Origin: an uncultured Cohaesibacter sp.
GTDB lineage: Bacteria > Pseudomonadota > Alphaproteobacteria > Rhizobiales > Cohaesibacteraceae
Reading direction: 5' to 3'
DNA length: 64,000 nucleotides
NCBI RefSeq assembly: GCF_963678225.1
Contig: NZ_OY782764.1
Location: forward strand, 3,353,001 to 3,417,000
The position numbers and the translations under genes are program-made. Shown here piece by piece: positions 53,260 through 62,266 of this stretch. Below the pieces are notes generated by a model that made no database searches, was not told where the DNA came from, and saw nothing but the letters and a program-made list of their open reading frames with translations. Each line of letters opens with the position of its first letter. Within the stretch, counting starts at the first letter, position 1.

Positions 53260-56200
53260 CTATTCCGCGGCCTGTGGTGCCTGATGGGCTTTGCGTTTGA
53301 AGCCAAACAGGCGGCCTGTACGGCGCATCAACGGTTTCAGCGTAACTGTCGGGAAGGCAAGCAGAACCGGTATCAGGATCAGCGTCAGGATGGTCGAGAA
53401 ACCCAAACCGGCGATAACCGCCGTTGAGAGCTGAATCCACCATGCTGCTGTAATGGAGCCCACAGCAATCACACGATTGAAGAAGTCCAGATTGATCCCT
53501 GTCGCCATGGGAATAAGACCCGCAATCGTCGTGATGGTTGTCAACAGGATAGGGCGAATACGCTGCGCCGCCGTCTTGATGACAGCCTCGACAACCTCAA
53601 CCTTCTCGGATCGGAAGCGGTTATAGGTATCGATGAGAACAATCGCGTTGTTCACCACGATCCCTGCAAGCGCCATAACGCCCGTACCCGTCATGATGAT
53701 CGAGAAGGTTTGCCCCGTCACGACGATGCCCAGAAGCACACCGAAAATCGAGAAGACGACGGTCATCAGCGTAAGGGCGGTCTGATAGAAGCTGTTGAAC
53801 TGGGTGATGAGGATCATCGCCATGATGAACAGTGCCGCGACCGCAGCTTTGGCAAGGAACTGGCCGGACTCTTTCTGGTCTTCATCCGCGCCGCGGAATT
53901 TGAAGGTTACGCCCTTGGGCCAATCCTGAGCTTTGATCCAATCATCGATCTCGCGCACCTTGGCGTCGACAGTCGTGCCATCGCTTTGGTCGACGGTTGC
54001 CTTGACGCTCATGGCGTAGAAGCCATCCTTACGCGTGATGGACGACACTTTCTGTCGGGCTTCCACCTTGACGAAGTTGCTGATGGGCACGAGCCCGTTG
54101 CTGGTTGGCAGTTTCAGTTCATCCAGATGATCCAGATTGCGCTGATCTCTGGGCAAGCGAACGCGAATATCCACTTCATCCTCGGAATCGTCCGGGCGAT
54201 ATTTGCCGATCATGACCCCGTTGGTGAGAAGCTGAACCATGGAGCCGACGGTCGCAATGGAGGCGTTGTAACGTCCGGCCTGCTCACGATCGATCTTCAA
54301 TTCCCATTCGATGCCGGGCAGGGGGCGCCCGTCTTCGATGTCTACAAGATTGGTGATACCATCAACATGGTCACGCACAATGCCGGTAACCTTGGAGACC
54401 TGATCATAATTGTTCGAGGTGATTTCAAGGTTGATGTCCTTACCCGTCGGAGGACCTTCCTCGGTCTTGGCAACGGCGACCAGAATGCCCGGATATTGCG
54501 CGGTCCTGTCCCGGATCTCGGTGAAAATCTCTTCCGCCGGTCTGCGGCAGCAGAAGTCCGAGAGTTCCAATGCAAGAGAGCCTATGGCATCGGACGGGCG
54601 GCTACTGTCCGAGCTGAGGCTGTTGCCGCCGCTACTCGTGCCGGAAGGCGCTGAGGTGGCCACGACATCCTTGACGCCCTTGACCTGCAAAACCTCGTCC
54701 TCGACACTCTTGACGATGGCTCTGCTCTCCAGAGCGGACATGTTGCCGCGTGCCGAAACATAAACCATCGCATAGCGTGGTTCTTCATTGACGAAGAGCT
54801 CTGCCTTGAACTCTTTGCCAAAGAATAGGAAGGGACTGATGATGGCAATCATGATGGCAATCACCCCAAGGATCGCGGCAATATTGCCCAGCGGATGCCG
54901 CACCAGCACATGCAGGAAACGGGCATAAACCCCGGTCATTCCCGTGACTTCCTTGGGGTTGAAATGGTGGCCACCAGACAGATGCTTGGCGTTTTCGATT
55001 TCTTCCTGAGACGCAGATGTCTTGCCGATGAAACCGCCGACTACCGGCAGGAACACCATGGCCGTCAACAACGCAGAAGACAGAACGATGATCACCATGA
55101 TCGGCAGATAGCTCATGAACTCACCGATGATGCCCGGCCATAGAAGCATGGGCAAAAAGGCGGCCAGCGTGGTCCCGGTCGACGCCGCAATCGGCCAGAA
55201 CATCAATCGGGCAGCCCTGATATAGGCTTCCTGGCGCGACATGCCCTCGGCCACCTTGCGGTCTGCATATTCCACAATCACGATAGCGCCATCAACGAGC
55301 ATGCCCACTGTGAGCACGAGCCCATACATCACCATCGTGTTGAGCGTCATGTCGAGAAGCGACAGGATCAGAAAACCCATCATGAAGGACGTCGGGATAG
55401 CGATGCCGATCATAAGGGCAGACCGGAACCCGAGTGCAGCCAGAACCAGCATCATCACAAGCGCGATGGCCGTCATGATGGAAGATTCCAGCGACCCCAG
55501 CGTGTCGTTGACCGGTTCAGCCTGATCGAGCAGAAAACTGACCTTGATAGCCGGGTTCCAGTCACTGGTTACATCATGAACCACCTTGCGAACCGCATCA
55601 TTATTTTCAATGATGTTTGTGCCGAGGCGTTTGGAAATCTCAACCGTAATCGCTGTCTTGCCATTCACCCGTGTGATCGTCGTCGGGTCTTTGAAGGTGC
55701 GCTTGATGGTTGCGATATCGCCCAGTGTTACCACACCCTCGCCATTCTGCTTGATGGGGATGGAATAGACGTCCTCAGCACTCTCGATGAGACCGGGAAC
55801 CTTCAAGTTGAAGCGCCCTTTGCCGTTGTCAAGAAAACCAGCTGGTACCAACTGATTGTTGAGGGTTACGGCATTGATCAATTCTGTCTGCGTAACATTA
55901 TAGGATTCAAGGCGTAGCTGGTCGATCTCCACTTCCAGAAGCTCATCGCGGTTGCCCGACAGATTGGCTTCAAGAACAGAAGAAATCCCTTCAATCTCGT
56001 CCTTGAGCTGACGTGCATGCTGATAGAGCGTCCTTTCCGGAACCGCACCGGAAAGGGTCACATACAGGGTTGGCTGCTGCGACATGTTCATCTCAGAAAT
56101 GGTTGGCTCATCCGCATCGGTCGGCATTTCCGCCTTGGCTTGATCAACCTTGTCGCGGACATCCGCCAGCGCAGACTCCTTGTCAAAGTCTACAGAAAAC

Positions 56201-56484
56201 TCAAGAAGAACCCCGCCATGTCCTTCGGAGGCAAAGCTGGTCATTTCCTTGAGGCCGTCAAGGCTTTGCAGCTTGTTCTCCATCGGCTTGATAAGAAGTC
56301 TTACGGAATCTTCCGGCGAGATGCCTTGCTGCGTAACCGAGATATAGAAAATCGGGATATCGATGTCCGGGTTGGCTTCCTTGGGTACATTGATATAGCT
56401 GATGATGCCGCCGAACAGCAGCACGACCATGAGGGTCATGACGACCCGTCTGGCACGCAGAATGGTTTCAAGAGCGTTATGCAT
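53260..56484 (-). CDS. RND-family efflux transporter (HAE1-like inner-membrane subunit)
   Basis: 1074 residues, proton-driven efflux of hydrophobic compounds or drugs with a fusion protein and an outer-membrane channel. The start is MHNALETILRARRVVMTLMVVLLFGG, then PKEANPDIDIPIFYISVTQQG. The TM4 proton-relay region reads VGMLVDGAIVIVEYADR, with one Asp where AcrB has two. The second half has GVLLGIVVTGQTFSIIMTGTGVMALAGIVVNNAIVLIDTYN. The gene starts 5 bp after the fusion-protein gene ends. No outer-membrane factor gene is in the window, so TolC-like help must come from elsewhere. Confidence 0.93.
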   Translation of the reverse strand: MHNALETILRARRVVMTLMVVLLFGGIISYINVPKEANPDIDIPIFYISVTQQGISPEDSVRLLIKPMENKLQSLDGLKEMTSFASEGHGGVLLEFSVDFDKESALADVRDKVDQAKAEMPTDADEPTISEMNMSQQPTLYVTLSGAVPERTLYQHARQLKDEIEGISSVLEANLSGNRDELLEVEIDQLRLESYNVTQTELINAVTLNNQLVPAGFLDNGKGRFNLKVPGLIESAEDVYSIPIKQNGEGVVTLGDIATIKRTFKDPTTITRVNGKTAITVEISKRLGTNIIENNDAVRKVVHDVTSDWNPAIKVSFLLDQAEPVNDTLGSLESSIMTAIALVMMLVLAALGFRSALMIGIAIPTSFMMGFLILSLLDMTLNTMVMYGLVLTVGMLVDGAIVIVEYADRKVAEGMSRQEAYIRAARLMFWPIAASTGTTLAAFLPMLLWPGIIGEFMSYLPIMVIIVLSSALLTAMVFLPVVGGFIGKTSASQEEIENAKHLSGGHHFNPKEVTGMTGVYARFLHVLVRHPLGNIAAILGVIAIMIAIISPFLFFGKEFKAELFVNEEPRYAMVYVSARGNMSALESRAIVKSVEDEVLQVKGVKDVVATSAPSGTSSGGNSLSSDSSRPSDAIGSLALELSDFCCRRPAEEIFTEIRDRTAQYPGILVAVAKTEEGPPTGKDINLEITSNNYDQVSKVTGIVRDHVDGITNLVDIEDGRPLPGIEWELKIDREQAGRYNASIATVGSMVQLLTNGVMIGKYRPDDSEDEVDIRVRLPRDQRNLDHLDELKLPTSNGLVPISNFVKVEARQKVSSITRKDGFYAMSVKATVDQSDGTTVDAKVREIDDWIKAQDWPKGVTFKFRGADEDQKESGQFLAKAAVAALFIMAMILITQFNSFYQTALTLMTVVFSIFGVLLGIVVTGQTFSIIMTGTGVMALAGIVVNNAIVLIDTYNRFRSEKVEVVEAVIKTAAQRIRPILLTTITTIAGLIPMATGINLDFFNRVIAVGSITAAWWIQLSTAVIAGLGFSTILTLILIPVLLAFPTVTLKPLMRRTGRLFGFKRKAHQAPQAAE

Positions 56485-56489
56485 TCCTG

Positions 56490-57608
56490 CTACTCCCCTG
56501 AAGCGTCTGCTGTGGTCAACTTGTCAGCTGGAACTGCGATCACCGGCTGACCGGATTTGACATATTCCTGACCAACGGTAATCAGTTCCACCTTCTCGGG
56601 CAGACCTGTGACCCAGATTCCCGTTTCATCGTTGGAAATGATATGAACAGGGGTAAATTGCGCTTTGTTATCAACAACCTGCATGGCGCCCACAATGCCT
56701 TCATCCGAAAGGGTCAGGTAAGCCGGGCTCATTAGGTGTGCCTTGATGGATGGCAGCTTGAGATTGGCAATAGCCGTTACCCCGTCTCGCAATTGACGAT
56801 CCGGATTGGGGATCTCGATCTCAACAAGGAAGGTGCGGGTTTCTACATCAGACGCGGCGCTTACAAAGCGAACGCTCCCATCGGTCTTCTCGCCGGTAAC
56901 GAGCGTAACCTCCGCCTTGTTTCCAACTTTGACCGCAGCGATGTCGCGCTCCGAGACCTGACCGATCACAAGCATGGGATCGGGATCCATCAGAACGGCG
57001 CAAGCTCCGCCGGAGCTGAGTTGATCGCCCACTTCAGCCAGATCGCTCTGCACCAGGCCATCAATTGGCGCCAGAATACGGGTTCTTTCCAACTCGAGGC
57101 GTGATTCCTTGACACCAGCAATCGCGGCATCACGCGCAGCGCGTAAAGCTGCGAGTTGGGTTTTGGACGCAAAGCCCTTCGTTGCCAGTTGTTCTTTGGC
57201 GGACAGGTCAAATTCTGCCTGCTCCAGAGCGGCTTTGGCTTTGGCCAGATTGGCTTCACGCGAGCCGACGTCTAGTTCACAAAGCAAATCGTCTTTATGA
57301 ACCCATTGGCCCTTTTCAACTTCGATTGACCGGACAATGGCGGAGGTTTCCGAACGGACAGTGACTTTGGTGTCAGCCTCGGTTCTGCCACGAATGGTCA
57401 GGTTGGACTGTCTTGGCTTTGCATTGAAATGTTGAACAGCCACACGAAAAGCTTCTGCTTCCTGTGCCTGATTTCGAACAGCGGGAGGAGGGGTGGTGTC
57501 CCCTGTTTCCTGCCCACTAAAAACGGCTTGGCCGGTTGCCATCCATCCGACAATACCTGCCGTACACAGCAGCGCCAGGCCATAAGAGCCTTTGAGTCGC
57601 AACGCCAT
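56490..57608 (-). CDS. RND efflux periplasmic adaptor (membrane fusion protein)
   Basis: 372 residues. An N-terminal membrane anchor (YGLALLCTAGIVGWMATG) is followed by a lipoyl-like domain (VRSIEVEKGQWVHKDDLLCELDVGSREANLAKAKAALEQAEF) and a coiled-coil hairpin with DLSAKEQLATKGFASKTQLAALRAA. Beta-barrel and membrane-proximal parts follow (VTLVTGEKTDGSVRFVSAASDVETRTFLVEIEI). It links the RND pump to an outer-membrane channel. It lies 100 bp after the second PadR gene on the same strand, so the three are likely one operon. Confidence 0.92.
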   Translation of the reverse strand: MALRLKGSYGLALLCTAGIVGWMATGQAVFSGQETGDTTPPPAVRNQAQEAEAFRVAVQHFNAKPRQSNLTIRGRTEADTKVTVRSETSAIVRSIEVEKGQWVHKDDLLCELDVGSREANLAKAKAALEQAEFDLSAKEQLATKGFASKTQLAALRAARDAAIAGVKESRLELERTRILAPIDGLVQSDLAEVGDQLSSGGACAVLMDPDPMLVIGQVSERDIAAVKVGNKAEVTLVTGEKTDGSVRFVSAASDVETRTFLVEIEIPNPDRQLRDGVTAIANLKLPSIKAHLMSPAYLTLSDEGIVGAMQVVDNKAQFTPVHIISNDETGIWVTGLPEKVELITVGQEYVKSGQPVIAVPADKLTTADASGE

Positions 57609-57708
57609 GAAATAGTCCCTCGCTATAGTAGCTCCTGCTTGCTGAGCAGCTATACAAATACCAACAAATTGTCGCAGACTAATGAAGTGCGCCGCGACAC
57701 CTAATTTC

Positions 57709-58320
57709 TTATGAGTTGATTGCTTTCAATTCAGCTTCTGGCTGAGATGACTGGCCGGATCTTGCAATTTCAACCAGCGCGTTACCATGCATCCTCAGAT
57801 AGTCAATGCTGGCCTGAACACAATAGAGGCCATAGTTGCGAGCCCAGTCAGCAGCTTTTTTGTCCTCTTCTGTGAGCGCATATTTGCCGCCCTGCGGACG
57901 GTCTTCCAACTCTGAATCATTACATGAAGTGATCACGTCAAGTTCCTCATGCAAATGGGCAAGTTGCCGTTCGATTGCTGCCTCGATAGCATCCGGCCCC
58001 ACCAATCGGGCAAAGATCGATATAAGTAGGAACTCGGACTTAAAAATATCTGGCCTGTGTGGTTGCAAAAGTTCCTGAAAAAAGACATCGCGACCAGCAT
58101 CCGTGATCGAATAAACCTTGCGCGCCGGTTTTCCTTCTTCAGACACATGCCTGCCGGTTACCAGCCCTTCCGCTTCCATTTTATTGAGGGCCGGATAGAT
58201 CGAGCCGTAAGAGGCATCGATGAAAAAGCTGAAATTGCCTTCTGTCGAAAATTTGCGGATGTCATATCCGGTCCGATCCGAACAGAAAAGAATGGCAAGG
58301 CAAATACTGCGAACGTTCAT
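57709..58320 (-). CDS. PadR-family transcriptional regulator of the RND genes
   Basis: About 203 residues. The PadR winged helix is at the N-terminus (RSICLAILFCSDRTGYDIRKF, SYGSIYPALNKMEAEGLVTGRHVSEEGKPARKVYSITDAGRDVF). A C-terminal helical domain of the PadR_C/Vir_act_alpha type follows (EFLLISIFARLVGPDAIEAAIERQLAHL). The ATG at 58320 is preferred because the family begins here; an ATG 54 bases upstream lacks a ribosome-binding site. It is the likely repressor of the efflux genes directly downstream and has inverted repeats in its own promoter. Confidence 0.87.
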   Translation of the reverse strand: MNVRSICLAILFCSDRTGYDIRKFSTEGNFSFFIDASYGSIYPALNKMEAEGLVTGRHVSEEGKPARKVYSITDAGRDVFFQELLQPHRPDIFKSEFLLISIFARLVGPDAIEAAIERQLAHLHEELDVITSCNDSELEDRPQGGKYALTEEDKKAADWARNYGLYCVQASIDYLRMHGNALVEIARSGQSSQPEAELKAINS

Positions 58321-58399
58321 AAGGTGATCCAGACATTTAGGTGATGCCAGCTTATGAGTGTAATGCGCCAGCATATATCTAAAGTCTATATAACGAACC

Positions 58400-58424
58400 G
58401 ATATATGTGTCTAGAGGATATATC
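58400..58424. promoter_or_regulatory. inverted repeat upstream of the second PadR gene
   Basis: GATATAT (58400-58406) and ATATATC (58418-58424) form a dyad with an 11-base centre. A related ATATATCT occurs at 58373-58380. The half-site resembles those before the first PadR gene, so the two regulators may share operator style. It is 80 bp before the PadR start. Confidence 0.6.
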
Positions 58425-58606
58425 AAACGAGCATATGTATTTCCACCGTGCTTCCTCCTCATAATTGACGAGATATTGATGCAAGCTGTCATTTACAGAT
58501 GAGGGAAAGTGACTATAATTGCGAACAGGTGAATGTAGCAGCGAAAGAGCAGGAGGGGATTTGATCCCGCTTCTATCTGGGAGCTGAAGAGCAGAATAGG
58601 ATATGC

Positions 58607-58900
58607 ATGCCGATTACCGATCTGGTGCCAGCCTCACGAAGACAGGAAAAAGGCTTTAAGGGTATTATTCAAAATCCCCTGATCCGATTGCTCGCCATCA
58701 ATTGGCTGATCGGTTTTGTGGTCACTGTGCTGATCGTGTTGGGGCTCATCGCCACTAACGCCGCCGGATTACAGGATCTGATCTTCAATAGCGAAAACCC
58801 GCTCGTCCCCATCGCTCTGCTGTTTTTCGGTTTGCTGATTACCATTTGCAGCGTGGCCATGGGCGCGGCCGTCATGAGCCTGCCCAAAGATGATAGCTAG
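58607..58900 (+). CDS. small membrane protein of unknown function
   Basis: 97 residues with two strong hydrophobic helices (LLAINWLIGFVVTVLIVLGLIA and LVPIALLFFGLLITICSVAMGAA), a basic N-terminus and a short polar tail. No family is recognised. It lies alone between the second PadR gene and an acetyltransferase on the other strand. A GGAT lies 8 bases before the ATG. Confidence 0.7.
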   Translation: MPITDLVPASRRQEKGFKGIIQNPLIRLLAINWLIGFVVTVLIVLGLIATNAAGLQDLIFNSENPLVPIALLFFGLLITICSVAMGAAVMSLPKDDS

Positions 58901-58912
58901 TGGCGTGCGGCG

Positions 58913-59470
58913 CTATTGCCCAATGGTGGTGCTGCGCCTCTCATAAAGGGCAACGTCCCGCCAGCGTCCTTTTTGAGGTCCGTTTGACATCTTGGCAATT
59001 TTCTCGCGGACGCCAACGCAACGAAACCCGAATTTCTCGTGCAAACGTATACTGGCCGCATTGTCGGTAAAGATCCCGGCTTGAAGGGTCCAGAATCCTT
59101 CTTTCTCGGACGCCTCTACGAGCCTGCCCATAAGCTTGGAGCCGACGCGCTGGCCCTTCGCACTTGAGGCGATATAAATGCTGAGTTCAGCAACCCCGCG
59201 ATAGACATCGCGGCTTGAATAGGCTGACAGCGCAGCCCAGCCAACAATCTCTCCCGACAAGAGCGCAGCGATGCGGCAACTTTGCAAATGCCCATGGTCC
59301 CAACCGGGCCAATCGGGTGCCTGTGCGGTAAATGTTGCGTTTCCTGTATCAATGCCTTCCTGATAGATCTGCAGAATTGCAACAGCATCATCAGGGCGTA
59401 TCGGACGGAAGGTAAGATTGGTGGAGGCAGCCGTTGAGGGACTGTCCGGGGTGGGGGATATAGATGTCAT
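58913..59470 (-). CDS. GNAT acetyltransferase, phosphinothricin acetyltransferase-like
   Basis: 185 residues. The order of blocks resembles PAT/YncA-type N-acetyltransferases: FRPIRPDDAVAILQIYQEGIDTGNATF, IVGWAALSAYSSRDVYRGVAELSIYI, the acetyl-CoA loop KGQRVGSKLMGRLVEASEKEGF, and NAASIRLHEKFGFRCVGVREKIAKM. Such enzymes acetylate methionine derivatives or related amines. The ATG at 59470 is preferred over a start 75 bases upstream because the family domain begins about 20 residues later. No partner gene. Confidence 0.85.
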   Translation of the reverse strand: MTSISPTPDSPSTAASTNLTFRPIRPDDAVAILQIYQEGIDTGNATFTAQAPDWPGWDHGHLQSCRIAALLSGEIVGWAALSAYSSRDVYRGVAELSIYIASSAKGQRVGSKLMGRLVEASEKEGFWTLQAGIFTDNAASIRLHEKFGFRCVGVREKIAKMSNGPQKGRWRDVALYERRSTTIGQ

Positions 59471-59754
59471 TACACGATTCCAAACATGAATGACCAAATG
59501 TGACACGCCCGGGCACGCTTTGCAATCAGATCCCACATAGTCCAAGACACTATTAGTCTTTCTGCGCGATGGTTAAACCAATCCATAAGAATTGCGCCAA
59601 CAAATTAACGGTTTAAAAACCTTAAATCTCGGATTTTGGCGGATTTTCCTCAATTCGTCGGCCTGTTTATTTTTGAGATAGGCTTCTTTGTCACCCTTTT
59701 CGCAAGATTTGGCGTTGATACGCAAACCATAAGCGAAAACCGAAACAGGGTGAT

Positions 59755-60141
59755 ATGGGGCACATCATGTTCTTAAGGGAGTTGCAGCAAAGAAAGCACC
59801 AGATTGCCGATAATCTGCGATCCGGCGAGATGCTGGACAAAGCATGCGCAATGGGCCTTGCTCTGTGCGGAGATACTTTGCTCGGTGCTTTGAAGCTATT
59901 GAAGAAAATCGGGAAATATATATTCCGTTATGGGGCTGCGATCAAACTGAGGCAACTGGTTTTGCAAACAGGGATTTATTGCCTTGTCATTGGTTTGGCC
60001 GTCGGTTTCACTTCCATGGGAAGTAAAATCATGTTTGGTCTCATTCATCATGAGATGAGCGAAATGGGTGCTGAGGTAGCCTTCACAAATCTGCCTGCAG
60101 AGTTGGAAACGGCTAGCATCCGTGCGGCCATTCGGCAATAG
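59755..60141 (+). CDS. hypothetical protein, one membrane segment
   Basis: 128 residues: a basic N-terminal half (ELQQRKHQIADNL, LKLLKKIGKYIFRYGAAIKLRQL) and one long hydrophobic helix (VLQTGIYCLVIGLAVGF) followed by a short polar C-terminus. No family is recognised. It has its own weak ribosome-binding site (CAGGG) and a 284-bp gene-free gap upstream (59471-59754). Could be a real small membrane protein; confidence is limited. Confidence 0.5.
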   Translation: MGHIMFLRELQQRKHQIADNLRSGEMLDKACAMGLALCGDTLLGALKLLKKIGKYIFRYGAAIKLRQLVLQTGIYCLVIGLAVGFTSMGSKIMFGLIHHEMSEMGAEVAFTNLPAELETASIRAAIRQ

Positions 60142-60200
60142 GCAACCTTTATGAGGTCTGTGCAAATGCACCGCGGGAACGCCCGTGATGCATGCCAGTT

Positions 60201-60770
60201 CTATTCTTCCACTTTGAATGGTAGTGAAAAGTCTGCTGTCTTGTCGGAATTCTTGTCCTTGAGAAGATAGTGGGACACATAACCGCCCGGCTTTAGTCCG
60301 CTTAGATTGATCGTCATCTTCAAATGAATTTCGCGGTTATGGCGATTGAGAGGCACGCCAAGATTGACAAAATCCTCTTGCTCGAAGAGCGTGGTCCCCT
60401 TGGGGCCTTCCAGCGAATAGTCAACGCTCCAGCTGGCAACGCTGCTACCATCTTCTGTTTTGCCATAGGAAAAGGCCACAGGCTCAACATAGATCATCTG
60501 TGCTTCATTGGGCTTGAAGACCGGCTCCTTGGCTTTGAAGTTTCCATAGCCGTTGATTTCTTCAACAAACAGGGCCTTGCGGACAAACATGGGAGAGCGC
60601 TGCCAGAAGCTGTCTATAATATTGTCGAGCGCTTCAAATGCAGGAGCCGGTTGCCCTGAATCCAGAAGGCTCCTGGCTTCTTCAAATTGATCCGACAGAG
60701 TGTCTGCCTGAGCGTATGAAGACATCAACGACAGGGCAAGCAACATGGCTATGGTTTGAAGGTTGCGCAT
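60201..60770 (-). CDS. exported protein of unknown function
   Basis: 189 residues with a signal peptide (MRNLQTIAMLLALSLMSSYAQA) ending before DTLSDQFEEARSLLD. The mature part has a short helical TPR-like start, then beta-rich sequence (MIYVEPVAFSYGK, IHLKMTINLSGLKPGGYVSHYLLKDKNSDKTADFSLPFKVEE). No family is recognised with certainty. It is monocistronic and likely periplasmic. Confidence 0.72.
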   Translation of the reverse strand: MRNLQTIAMLLALSLMSSYAQADTLSDQFEEARSLLDSGQPAPAFEALDNIIDSFWQRSPMFVRKALFVEEINGYGNFKAKEPVFKPNEAQMIYVEPVAFSYGKTEDGSSVASWSVDYSLEGPKGTTLFEQEDFVNLGVPLNRHNREIHLKMTINLSGLKPGGYVSHYLLKDKNSDKTADFSLPFKVEE

Positions 60771-60892
60771 CTTTCCAATCCTTCCAGCTTCGATAAATGC
60801 TTTTCTTTAGCATGATCTTCTACATACTGGATGGCCATAAATCCATTCATTTGCTTGAAAAATTGCACATTTTTGCCGCAATCTCGGGTGAT

Positions 60893-61714
60893 TCAAACAG
60901 ATATTGTATGACTTTGTCGAAATTCCTGGACGGATTGTGTGATGATCAATTGCGCCGATCGCAAAAACAGGCCTGCCATCACCAGCGCCACAGCGATATC
61001 CGGTAAAGCGGAATTGGTGTAAAAGACCACGACACTGGCGCCCATTACGGCGATGTTGCCAATGGCATCATTGCGCGAGCAGAGCCACACGGACCGCACA
61101 TTGGCGTCACCATCCTTGTAACGCATGAGCAGTAGAACAGAGCTGACATTGGCTGCCAGCGCCATGAAGCCGATGACGCCCATGATTTCTGCGCTCGGTA
61201 CATCAAGAAACAGCACTTGATATAGGGTGGAGCCAAAAATCCAGAGGCCCATTGCCAAAAGGCTGAAGCCCTTGACCAGTGCTGCCGTCGACCGCACCTT
61301 GAGGCTCATGCCGATAACAGCAAGGCTGATGCCATATGTCAGAAAGTCACCGAGAAAGTCCAGGGCGTCTGCCTGCAAGGCTTGTGATCCGGCCATCCGT
61401 CCTGCGATGATTTCAACAAGGAACATGCCGCCATTCAGGGCAATCACGGTCCAGAGTACGGCCTTGTAGCGTTTGTCTAAGCCATCGAACACCGGATTGC
61501 CATGACATCCGCAGGAATCGCCACAGGAGTCTTGCTGTGATTGTGCGTGAGCATGAGTATGGTCATGCTCATGAGAATGCGCATCATGGCCGCTACAGCA
61601 GTCGGTGCCGCATCTCTTCTCATTGGAGGAACTTTCTGAGGGGGGTGTCTGGGCAGAAGCGCTGCATCCGCAGCTGTCATGATCGGTAGTGCCCGAATAT
61701 GCCTGGCTCATCAT
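60893..61714 (-). CDS. short CDF-type cation efflux transporter with unusual metal-site motifs
   Basis: 273 residues. The first 75 form a His/Cys-rich cytoplasmic segment (CGCSAS, CCSGHDAHSHEHDHTHAH, CGDSCGCHG) likely to bind metal. The rest is a six-helix membrane domain without the usual C-terminal cytoplasmic domain. Where most CDF proteins have HxxxD in TM2 and TM5, this one has D119-x3-D123 (ADALDFLGD) and C-x3-D (CSRNDAIGN). This points to a metal preference other than simple Zn, but the metal is unknown. It is controlled by the divergent MerR gene. Confidence 0.8.
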   Translation of the reverse strand: MMSQAYSGTTDHDSCGCSASAQTPPSESSSNEKRCGTDCCSGHDAHSHEHDHTHAHAQSQQDSCGDSCGCHGNPVFDGLDKRYKAVLWTVIALNGGMFLVEIIAGRMAGSQALQADALDFLGDFLTYGISLAVIGMSLKVRSTAALVKGFSLLAMGLWIFGSTLYQVLFLDVPSAEIMGVIGFMALAANVSSVLLLMRYKDGDANVRSVWLCSRNDAIGNIAVMGASVVVFYTNSALPDIAVALVMAGLFLRSAQLIITQSVQEFRQSHTISV

Positions 61715-61751
61715 GTGCTCCTTTTTCTATTGAAAGCGTGCGATGAGCACC

Positions 61752-61782
61752 AATATAGTAGCTCTAGTCACTATAGCTTCAA
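61752..61782 (-). promoter_or_regulatory. MerR-type promoter with 19-bp spacer for the cation transporter
   Basis: Read on the minus strand, TTGAAG (-35, 61782-61777) and TATATT (-10, 61757-61752) are separated by 19 bp. The spacer region overlaps a dyad AGCTCTAG-TCA-CTATAGCT (61760-61778, one mismatch). A long spacer with a central dyad is the hallmark of MerR-family activated promoters. Confidence 0.82.
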
Positions 61783-61817
61783 GGCCTAAAGGACAAAATC
61801 AGGAAGGAAATGTTGAT

Positions 61818-62228
61818 ATGCTCTCGATCGGTAATCTGTCCAAGACAAGTGGCGTGAAGGTTCCCACCATACGTTACTATGAAAAGATTGGTCTGATAGC
61901 ACCGGCTGATCGAAGCCGTGGCAACCAGCGCCGCTATGAGGCAGAAGACCTCAAGCGTCTGACATTCATCAAGCATGCCCGTGACCTCGGTTTCCATCTC
62001 GATGACATCAAGTCCTTGTTGACCCTTAAAGAAGACACGTCGTGCCCATGCTCGGGAGCCGATGAAATCCTGACACGCCATCTGTCTGATGTGCGCAACC
62101 GGATCAGCCGTTTACAGCGCCTTGAAGCCGAGCTGGAGCGTATGTCCCATTGCGAGGGGGAATGCGTCGCGGAATGTTCCGTTATCGAAAGCCTTGCCGA
62201 TCATAGTCATTGCCTATATGAGCACTGA
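61818..62228 (+). CDS. MerR-family metal-responsive regulator
   Basis: 136 residues. The MerR helix-turn-helix begins MLSIGNLSKTSGVKVPTIRYYEKIGLI, then a helical dimer region (FIKHARDLGFHLDDIKSLL). Cys-rich segments follow: SCPCSGADEIL and CEGECVAECSV, with a further SHCLYEH at the end, which should form the metal site. The ATG at 61818 follows AAGGAA and replaces a longer frame. It is divergent from the CDF-type transporter and its dyad sits in that gene's 19-bp spacer, so it most likely activates the exporter when the metal is present. Confidence 0.9.
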   Translation: MLSIGNLSKTSGVKVPTIRYYEKIGLIAPADRSRGNQRRYEAEDLKRLTFIKHARDLGFHLDDIKSLLTLKEDTSCPCSGADEILTRHLSDVRNRISRLQRLEAELERMSHCEGECVAECSVIESLADHSHCLYEH

Positions 62229-62266
62229 CAGGCTCATTTATCATTAAAGCGCAGGGGGACAAGTTC

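Noticed and set aside
53710-54654. 314-residue plus-strand frame within the RND gene
   Set aside because: Antisense to the RND transporter, with no recognisable domain.
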